Below, one piece after another: positions 16,126-21,346 of a stretch of DNA of 21,346 nucleotides. A program made the translations under genes and the position numbers. The DNA is from Alphaproteobacteria bacterium. GTDB lineage: Bacteria > Pseudomonadota > Alphaproteobacteria > Rhodospirillales > Rhodospirillaceae. The notes under the pieces were generated by a model. The model did no database searches. It had not been told where the DNA came from and was given only the letters and a program-made list of their open reading frames with translations. Every line of letters begins with the position of its first letter. Position 1 is the stretch's first letter. The stretch is from NCBI GenBank assembly GCA_015228695.1, contig JADGDA010000010.1, positions 1 to 21,346 on the forward strand, read 5' to 3'.

Positions 16126-16821
16126 CTACCGGAACCCGGTGGCGACCAGATAAAGTTCCGACGATTCCTTCCGGCTGGCCGCCGGCTTGATGTGGCGGAC
16201 GCTTTGGAAGCGGAGTTTCATGGCCGCGAGCAGACCGTGTTCCGCCCCCCCCTGAAAGACCTTGGCGACGAAAACGCCCCCCGGAGTCAGAACCTCCTGG
16301 GCGAACTGATAGGCCGCCTCGACCAGCGCCATGATGCGCAGGTGGTCGGCTCCGGCGTGCCCGGTGGTGTTGGCGGCCATGTCGCTCAGGACCGCGTCGG
16401 CCGTTCCGTCCAGGGCGTCCTTGAGAAGGCCGGGGGCCAGAGGGTCCATGAAGTCGCGTTCCAGGCAGACGGCCCCCGGCACGGGTTCCCAGGGAATGAG
16501 GTCGATGCCGACGACCCGCCCCCGGCCGGGGGTTTCCGCGTGCACCCGCTTTACCGCCACCTGGGTCCAGCCTCCGGGCGCGGCGCCGAGATCGGCCACC
16601 TTCATCCCCGGCTTGAGAAAGCGCAGCTTGTCATCGAGCTGAATCAGCTTGAAAGCAGCCCGCGAGCGATAGCCCTGCCGCTGCGCCTCGATCACATAGG
16701 GGTCGTTGAGCTGACGCCGCAGCCACAGGGTGGACGAGATCTTGCGCCCCTTGGCCGTCTTGACCCGGACCGCCTGGGTCCTGGCCCCCGCGCGCGCCTC
16801 GTCCCTGCGCCCACCGCTCAC
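16126..16821 (-). CDS. rlmE: 23S rRNA (uridine-2'-O)-methyltransferase RlmE (FtsJ/RrmJ)
   Basis: This 231-residue protein is RlmE, a heat-shock-linked enzyme that 2'-O-methylates the A-loop uridine of 23S rRNA (U2552 in E. coli) using S-adenosylmethionine. The SAM motif is DLGAAPGGWTQVA (77-89), and the K-D-K-E catalytic set is Lys58 (AAFKLIQLDDK), Asp147 (LSDMAAN), Lys187 (FVAKVFQGG) and Glu222 (SSELYLVA). The start is GTG 16821; GTGA overlaps the ppx stop by four bases, so translation is coupled. The short basic N-terminal extension (residues 1-28) is common in alphaproteobacterial versions. It converges on the oxidoreductase gene, with two hairpins between. Confidence 0.96.
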   Translation of the reverse strand: MSGGRRDEARAGARTQAVRVKTAKGRKISSTLWLRRQLNDPYVIEAQRQGYRSRAAFKLIQLDDKLRFLKPGMKVADLGAAPGGWTQVAVKRVHAETPGRGRVVGIDLIPWEPVPGAVCLERDFMDPLAPGLLKDALDGTADAVLSDMAANTTGHAGADHLRIMALVEAAYQFAQEVLTPGGVFVAKVFQGGAEHGLLAAMKLRFQSVRHIKPAASRKESSELYLVATGFR

Positions 16822-17840
16822 GACGCGGCCCGCTCCCCGGCCGGTTCTTCCTGTTGGGCGGCCATCAGTTCGACCAGCATGCCTTCCCGCAAGCCCCGGT
16901 CGGCGACCCGCAAGGATTTCATCGGCCAGATCCGGCAAATGGCGTCCAGAATGGCGCATCCGGCCAGAACCAGATCGGACCGCTCCACCCCGATGCACGG
17001 ATGCCCGACCCGCTCGGCCGGGGTCATGGCGAGAAGGTTGCGGATGATGGCGTTGACGGCCTCCGACGTCATGGTCAGTCCGTCCACCGCCGAACGCTCA
17101 TAGCGCGGCAGACCGAGGTGAATGGCGCCGAGCGTCGTCACCGTGCCCGAGCTTCCGAGCATCTGGACCTTGCCCCTGGCGATGCGGCGGGGCATGGCAT
17201 AGGTCTCGGCAAAGGCGCCGAACATGGAACGCACGCTGTCCACCAGCCGTTCATAGGCGTCCTGATTGACCGCGCCGCCGCACTGCTCGGCGGCGGTGAC
17301 CACTCCGATGGGCAGCGAGACGAATCCCTCGACCGTCGCCGGGTCCTTGCCGTGTACCCGCACCGCCATGACCTCGGTCGATCCGCCGCCGATGTCGAAC
17401 ACCACGGCGTTCGGGACTCTCCGGTCCAGCAGGGGCGCGCATCCGGCGAGCGCAAGGCGCGCCTCCTCGGCGGGGGAGATGATTTCCAGGTGGATGCCGG
17501 TTTCGGCGCGGACGCGCTCGATGAACTCCTGGCAATTGCGTGCCCGGCGGCAGGCCTCGGTGGCGACGTAGCGGCCGACGGTGACGCCGCATCGTCCCAT
17601 CTTCTCCGCGCACCGCCTCAGCCCCTCGATGGTGCGGCGCATGGCCAGTTCCGAAAGCACGCCGGTTCCGGCCAGCCCCTCCCCCAGGCGGGTGGTGCGG
17701 GAGAAGGAATCGATCACCCGAAAGGTCCGTCCCTCCGGCTTCGCGACCAGCATGCGGCAATTGTTGGTGCCGAGGTCGACGGCGGCAAACACCGCCGGGT
17801 CGCCTCCACCTCTCCGCGATTTCGCCGGTATGAACGACAC
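16818..17840 (-). CDS. ppx: Ppx/GppA family exopolyphosphatase
   Basis: This 340-residue protein has the actin-like ATPase fold of Ppx/GppA enzymes, which remove terminal phosphate from polyphosphate or convert pppGpp to ppGpp. Motifs: AAVDLGTNNCRMLVA (19-33), the catalytic-region glutamate in SPAEEARLA (near 126), VFDIGGGSTEV (147-157) and LGSSGTVTTLGAIHL. It is the short, two-domain form without the C-terminal HD part of E. coli Ppx. The start is GTG 17840, with GGAG 7 bases upstream; GTG 17792 is a shorter alternative. It overlaps rlmE by four bases, a frequent alphaproteobacterial pair. Whether polyphosphate or pppGpp is the main substrate cannot be told. Confidence 0.92.
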   Translation of the reverse strand: MSFIPAKSRRGGGDPAVFAAVDLGTNNCRMLVAKPEGRTFRVIDSFSRTTRLGEGLAGTGVLSELAMRRTIEGLRRCAEKMGRCGVTVGRYVATEACRRARNCQEFIERVRAETGIHLEIISPAEEARLALAGCAPLLDRRVPNAVVFDIGGGSTEVMAVRVHGKDPATVEGFVSLPIGVVTAAEQCGGAVNQDAYERLVDSVRSMFGAFAETYAMPRRIARGKVQMLGSSGTVTTLGAIHLGLPRYERSAVDGLTMTSEAVNAIIRNLLAMTPAERVGHPCIGVERSDLVLAGCAILDAICRIWPMKSLRVADRGLREGMLVELMAAQQEEPAGERAAS

Positions 17841-17996
17841 GATCCCGCTCCACGATCCACTGCCCGCGCGCTTGCGGGCGCATCGTAGCGTATCGGCGGC
17901 GCAAGGCGATAGCCCTGAATGGGATTTGATACGGATATCCCGGTTGAACGCCCAGGCACACCCGGATACTCTGGAAGAGCGGGCGGGGGGAGTGCC
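17841..17996. promoter_or_regulatory. Divergent intergenic region ppx / EAL gene
   Basis: These 156 bases separate divergent genes. The only clear structure is a GCCCGC-N6-GCGGGC inverted repeat (17862-17879) near the ppx start. No convincing -35/-10 pair was found. The plus-strand ribosome site is the G-rich run just before ATG 17997. Confidence 0.3.
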
Positions 17997-19628
17997 ATGG
18001 ACGCTTCCGAGGAAAGAACGCTGAAGCAGGAGCGGAGCCGCTTTCTGAAGCTGGCGTTCTGCCGGGCCGATCTTCTGTTCGAGTTGGACCGCGACGGGTT
18101 CGTGGTGTTCGCGGCGGGACCCACGGAGCCCCTGTTCGGTCTGTCGCCCGAGAAACTGGTGGGGGTTCCGTTTCTCCACCTCGTCGCCGGGCCCGGACGG
18201 CCGGAGGCGGCGAGGCTGCTGGGCCAAGCGAACGCCAGGGGCCGGATCAACGATGCGGCGATGGAACTGGCGGGGGTGGGCGGAGGCATTCCGGCCATCG
18301 CCGCCGGCTACCGGGCGCCCGAGAACGACGACCACGTCTTTCTGGTCGCCAAGGTCTCGTTCCCTCCGACCACCGTGACGGAGCGCATTCTCAACCAGGA
18401 GGACTTCAGCCAGACCGCCGCCGAGCGGCTCCAGGCCCATATCCGTTCCGGGGGCGAGGGGCAGGTGACCCTGGTTCGGGTCAAGCGGTTCAATGACCTG
18501 CTGGAAACCCTTGGGGCCAGCGACCGGGCCGCTCTGACCTCGGCCATCTGTCACGTTCTCAACTGCCGGTCCCTGGGCGGCGATACCGCCGGGCGGGTGG
18601 ACGGGGAAAGCTTCGGCTTCGCCCATACCAAGGACGTCGATCCGGAGCAGGTCAACCGGGAAATCGAGGAAACGGCCCAGCCTTACCTGCCCAAGGGCCG
18701 GAGTCTGGAGGTCAAATCCTCGACCCTGGACGCGGATGGGGCGGGAATGACCGAGGAACAGGTCGCCAAGGCCCTGCTCCACACCATGAACCAGTTCTGT
18801 TCCGGCAAGAACAAGGTCACCGCGACCCGTCTGTCGGAGTCGCTGGACGAACTCATGTCCGGCACGGTCGATACGGTCAAATTCATCAAGCAGGCGACGG
18901 ACCGGAAGGACTTCGAACTGGTCTTCATGCCCATCTGCGATCTGCGTCTCGGGAAGGTGCATCACTTCGAGGCCCTGTCCCGTTTCCGGGAGCAGGAGCG
19001 GGCGCGGACGACGTTTCAGATCATCACCTTGGCGGAAAACCTCGGTCTGATCGTGGATTTCGACTTCGCCGTCGCCACCAAGGCGATCACGATGATCAAG
19101 GGATTCCTGAAAACCGGTCCCCTGCCCCCGGTCGCGGTGAACGTGTCGAGCATCTCGCTCGGGACGCCGGCCTTCGTCCAACGCCTGCACGACGTTCTGG
19201 GCAAGGAGTCCGAACTGAACCGCCGCTTGATGTTCGAGTTGACGGAATCGGCCGAGATCGACGATCTGCCCGCCATTAATACCGTCATCCAGGGATTCCG
19301 GCAAAAAGGGTTCCTCTTCAACCTGGACGACTTCGGCGCCGGCTCGGCAAGTTTCGACTACCTGAACGCCCTGGAGGTCGACGCGGTCAAGTTCGACGGT
19401 CCCGTGGTCCGGCGGGCCTGCGCCAGCAAGCGGGGGCACGAGTTGCTGAGCACGATGGCGAAGATGTGCGCGGCGGCGGGGGTGGAGACCATCGGCGAGA
19501 TGGTCGAGGACAAGAAAATCGCCAACCAGCTTTTCTATTCCGGCATCGACTTCGGGCAGGGGTGGTATTTCGGCAAGCCCGACGGAGACCCGTTCACCTT
19601 CGCCCGGAATTTCGCCGGCATGAAATAG
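17997..19628 (+). CDS. PAS / degenerate GGDEF / EAL protein, probable cyclic-di-GMP phosphodiesterase
   Basis: This 543-residue cytosolic protein has a PAS-like N-terminus (about 15-125, ADLLFELDRDGFVVFAAG), a GGDEF-like middle (about 150-280) whose signature reads DGESF (202-206), not GGDEF, and a C-terminal EAL domain (about 300-540). The EAL domain keeps Glu325 (FEALSRF), Asn382 (VNVSS), Glu414 (FELTES), Asp444-Asp445 (LDDFGAGSAS), Lys465 (VKFDG), Glu501 and Glu504 (EMVE in place of EGVE) and GQGWYFGKP, so cyclic-di-GMP hydrolysis is likely. The altered GGDEF cannot be assumed to make cyclic di-GMP and may be regulatory. ATG 17997 is preferred over ATG 17919 because of a G-rich Shine-Dalgarno 4 bases upstream. 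A hairpin and then a cyclic-nucleotide-binding-fold gene follow within 42 bases. Confidence 0.9.
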   Translation: MDASEERTLKQERSRFLKLAFCRADLLFELDRDGFVVFAAGPTEPLFGLSPEKLVGVPFLHLVAGPGRPEAARLLGQANARGRINDAAMELAGVGGGIPAIAAGYRAPENDDHVFLVAKVSFPPTTVTERILNQEDFSQTAAERLQAHIRSGGEGQVTLVRVKRFNDLLETLGASDRAALTSAICHVLNCRSLGGDTAGRVDGESFGFAHTKDVDPEQVNREIEETAQPYLPKGRSLEVKSSTLDADGAGMTEEQVAKALLHTMNQFCSGKNKVTATRLSESLDELMSGTVDTVKFIKQATDRKDFELVFMPICDLRLGKVHHFEALSRFREQERARTTFQIITLAENLGLIVDFDFAVATKAITMIKGFLKTGPLPPVAVNVSSISLGTPAFVQRLHDVLGKESELNRRLMFELTESAEIDDLPAINTVIQGFRQKGFLFNLDDFGAGSASFDYLNALEVDAVKFDGPVVRRACASKRGHELLSTMAKMCAAAGVETIGEMVEDKKIANQLFYSGIDFGQGWYFGKPDGDPFTFARNFAGMK

Positions 19629-19654
19629 GGGGGCGGGCTCTTCCCCCCGCCCCC
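19629..19654 (+). other. GC-rich hairpin between EAL and CNB genes
   Basis: GGGGGCGGG (19629-19637) pairs perfectly with CCCGCCCCC (19646-19654) across an eight-base loop. It starts right after the EAL stop. No T run follows and the next gene begins 16 bases on, so it is more likely an attenuator or mRNA-stabilising element than a full terminator. Confidence 0.6.
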
Positions 19655-19669
19655 TTCGAGAGAGCGGAC

Positions 19670-20116
19670 ATGACCAGGGTTGCCTTCGAAAGGGCGTTTC
19701 AGGAGTTGAAGGACGACGAGGTCGCGACCCTGATGGCTCGTGCCCGGCTTCTGGAATATCCCGCAGGCGCGGTCATCATCCGGAACGGCGATCCCCAGGA
19801 CCGGATTCTCATCATCCTGGAGGGCGAGGTCCGCGTGATCCGGCTGAGCGGCAAGGGCGTCGAGAAGGAGCTTGCCGACCCCCTGGGGCCCGGAGACACG
19901 GCGGGGGAGATGTCGTTCGTGGACCGCATGGGGGCCAGCGCGACCCTGGTGTCGCGCTCCGACGTCGTGCTGAAAGCCATCGACCGGGAAACCATCGACG
20001 AGATGGCCGGAAAAGACCCCGGCTTCATGACCCGTTTCTACCACTCCCTCCTGATCACGGTCATCCGCCGGCTTCGCGTCCTCGATTACAAGATGACCTT
20101 CGCGACACCCCCCTGA
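19670..20116 (+). CDS. Stand-alone cyclic-nucleotide-binding-fold protein
   Basis: This 148-residue protein is almost only a CNB (CAP_ED) beta-roll: LLEYPAGAVIIRNGDPQDRILIILEGEVRVI (about 28-58), LGPGDTAGEMSFVDRMGASATLVSRSD (72-98), then a C-terminal helix. There is no DNA-binding domain. The phosphate cassette keeps Gly79-Glu80, but the usual arginine of the (P)R-x-A-T motif is Ala89 (GASAT), so cAMP/cGMP binding is doubtful. The ATG has only a weak GAG-type ribosome site. It lies 41 bases after the EAL gene on the same strand and is probably its partner, for example as a regulatory subunit (inference). It ends 5 bases from the convergent radical SAM gene. Confidence 0.85.
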   Translation: MTRVAFERAFQELKDDEVATLMARARLLEYPAGAVIIRNGDPQDRILIILEGEVRVIRLSGKGVEKELADPLGPGDTAGEMSFVDRMGASATLVSRSDVVLKAIDRETIDEMAGKDPGFMTRFYHSLLITVIRRLRVLDYKMTFATPP

Positions 20117-20121
20117 GGCTC

Positions 20122-21099
20122 TCAATCAAGCCATGCCGACCCTTCCAGGATGTTGTTGAGCCCCGCGGTCGCGACCTCTTGACGCGCCCAGGAAAACTCG
20201 TCCGGGGTCACGCGCCGGTCCAGAAAATCGCACTCCGCGGCCCGGTGGCACGGCCTGTACTGGTCCATCAGATTGAAAGCGCTGTCCCCGGAAATTTCCC
20301 GCTCGACGAACCGCGCCACTTCGCGGGTCCCGGCAAGGCCGTCCGGCAGCACCAGATGGCGGATCAACAGCCCCCTGAGCGCAAGGCCGCCCTGGCCCAG
20401 GGTCAGATCGCCGACCTGCCGGTGCATCTCCCTGACGGCGGCGCGGTTGGCCTCCACATAACCACGGACCTTGGAGCAACGGCGCGCCGTCTCATCGTCG
20501 CCGTACTTCATGTCGGGCATATAGATGTCCACCACCCCGTCGAGCAGTTCCAATCCCTCCAGGCTGTCGTGGCCTCCGGAATTGTAAACGAGCGGCAGGC
20601 GAAGCCCCCGTCCGGCGGCCAACAGAACCGCCTCCAGGATCTGGGCCACGACGTGACTCGGGCTGACCAGATTGATGTTGTGGCAACCATGCTCCTGAAG
20701 CCGCAGCATCAGGCCCGCCAACTCCTCGGCGGTGCGCTCCACGCCATGACCCTTGATGCTGATGTCCCAGTTCTGGCAGAAAACGCACCGCAGATTGCAG
20801 TGGGAGAAGAAGATCGTCCCGGAGCCGTTCCATCCCCGGAGGCAATCCTCCTCGCCGTGGTGCGGGCCAAAGGAATGGACGACCGCCTGCCTCCCCGTGC
20901 GGCACACCGCCCCGGCCTTCCCCTGGGTCCGGTCGCAGCCGCACCGCCGCGCGCACAGATCGCACGCGCCGAGACGCTCCACGGCACGACGCACGCGCTC
21001 CCCCAACTCCCCCGAACGCAGCAACCGCACATAGCCCGGCTCATGACTCGCCGCCCCACCACGCCGGCCACCCCGGGCCAGCTCGCTCATATTCGGCAT
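20122..21099 (-). CDS. Radical SAM protein, PflX-like (pyruvate-formate-lyase-activase homologue)
   Basis: This 325-residue protein has the radical SAM cluster motif CNLRCVFC (Cys101, 105, 108), which binds a [4Fe-4S] cluster and S-adenosylmethionine. A second cysteine set precedes it (Cys46, 49, 53, 55, 66, in CDLCARRCGCDRTQGKAGAVC), as in PflX/COG1313 proteins. FGPHHGEEDCLRGWNGSGTIFF, INLVSPSH, YNSGGHDS and DIYMPDMKYGDD are also typical. The family is labelled activase-like, but its substrate is not known. ATG 21099 is chosen: GGGGG lies 5 bases upstream, whereas ATG 21116 and 21156 have no ribosome site. It stands alone, convergent with the CNB gene, behind an AT-rich leader. Confidence 0.87.
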   Translation of the reverse strand: MPNMSELARGGRRGGAASHEPGYVRLLRSGELGERVRRAVERLGACDLCARRCGCDRTQGKAGAVCRTGRQAVVHSFGPHHGEEDCLRGWNGSGTIFFSHCNLRCVFCQNWDISIKGHGVERTAEELAGLMLRLQEHGCHNINLVSPSHVVAQILEAVLLAAGRGLRLPLVYNSGGHDSLEGLELLDGVVDIYMPDMKYGDDETARRCSKVRGYVEANRAAVREMHRQVGDLTLGQGGLALRGLLIRHLVLPDGLAGTREVARFVEREISGDSAFNLMDQYRPCHRAAECDFLDRRVTPDEFSWARQEVATAGLNNILEGSAWLD

Positions 21100-21346
21100 C
21101 TCATCCCCCACAAGCATCTTAATATTGCTTCTTTGATGCTTCGTTCGATATCCCATTCATGTACAGTACACCACATGTAAAAGATTTGCAATGACCCGAG
21201 ACACGCATAAGTACAAAAAATGTTTTACTGTTTTTATATTAAAATATGCATCAAATTTTATGCGATTTCTCGCATCGCCGTGGGCGCGGCAGTCCGGCAA
21301 CGGAACGCCCCGTTCCTATTTCCTGTTTGGGGGGAGAGGGGGGGGG
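21100..21346. promoter_or_regulatory. AT-rich upstream region of the radical SAM gene, ending in a G-rich run
   Basis: No gene is seen in these 247 bases. A possible minus-strand promoter is TTGCAA (21186-21191), 17 bases, TACTGT (21163-21168). Overlapping the -10 is the inverted repeat TGTAC-A-GTACA (21160-21170), a candidate operator. A small ATGCGA-TTTC-TCGCAT hairpin lies at 21260-21275. Bases from about 21118 to 21275 are strikingly AT-rich for this genome. The window ends in a G-rich run (from 21327), which may mark an assembly edge. Confidence 0.4.

Noticed and set aside
17841..19439. Extension of the ppx frame upstream to 19439
   Set aside because: It runs antisense to the EAL gene and lacks motifs; GTG 17840 has a good ribosome site and precedes the conserved DLGTNN segment.
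21236..21255. FNR-type site near TTGATGCATATTTT (minus strand) before the PflX-like gene
   Set aside because: Only the TTGAT half matches; the second half is ATTTT instead of ATCAA.

Overview
The window is high-GC bacterial chromosome. The Hfq and GroEL sequences, an HrcA-type CIRCE operator, the ppx-rlmE pair, frequent GTG/TTG starts and tightly packed genes suggest an alphaproteobacterium, probably Rhodospirillales near Magnetospirillum/Phaeospirillum (inference; no rRNA is present to confirm it). I see 18 protein genes, the first cut by the left edge. I see no tRNA, rRNA, CRISPR array, insertion sequence or prophage gene.

Left third (1-5822): a signalling island. A histidine kinase 3' end is followed directly by a REC-HDOD response regulator. 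A REC-LuxR response regulator converges on it with overlapping stop codons. Next come a tandem HD/HD-GYP protein, a REC protein whose HD-GYP domain has lost its metal ligands, and a small cysteine-rich two-CW-like protein. A 28-bp palindromic sequence occurs twice just ahead of the degenerate HD-GYP regulator.

Centre (5832-12331, all on the minus strand): housekeeping and stress genes. In transcription order these are a GT2 glycosyltransferase with a VTT/TVP38 membrane protein; groES-groEL behind a consensus promoter with a CIRCE operator and ending in a UUCG-loop terminator; and hfq-hflX, a 98-residue unknown protein and an inositol-monophosphatase-family enzyme.

Right part (12508-21346): a 1164-residue flavin/iron-sulphur oxidoreductase that joins an NfnB/GltD-like half to an NfnA/PyrK-like half. 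It is followed by two strong hairpins, the convergent ppx-rlmE pair, a PAS/degenerate-GGDEF/EAL protein with a small cyclic-nucleotide-binding-fold protein, and a PflX-type radical SAM protein. The window ends in an AT-rich stretch and a G-rich run.

Common thread: proteins with cyclic-di-GMP-type domains (HD-GYP, EAL, degenerate GGDEF) lie at both ends, several with altered active sites, so much of this signalling may be protein-protein rather than enzymatic. The least usual items are the fused oxidoreductase and the HD-domain/two-CW signalling cluster with its duplicated palindrome.
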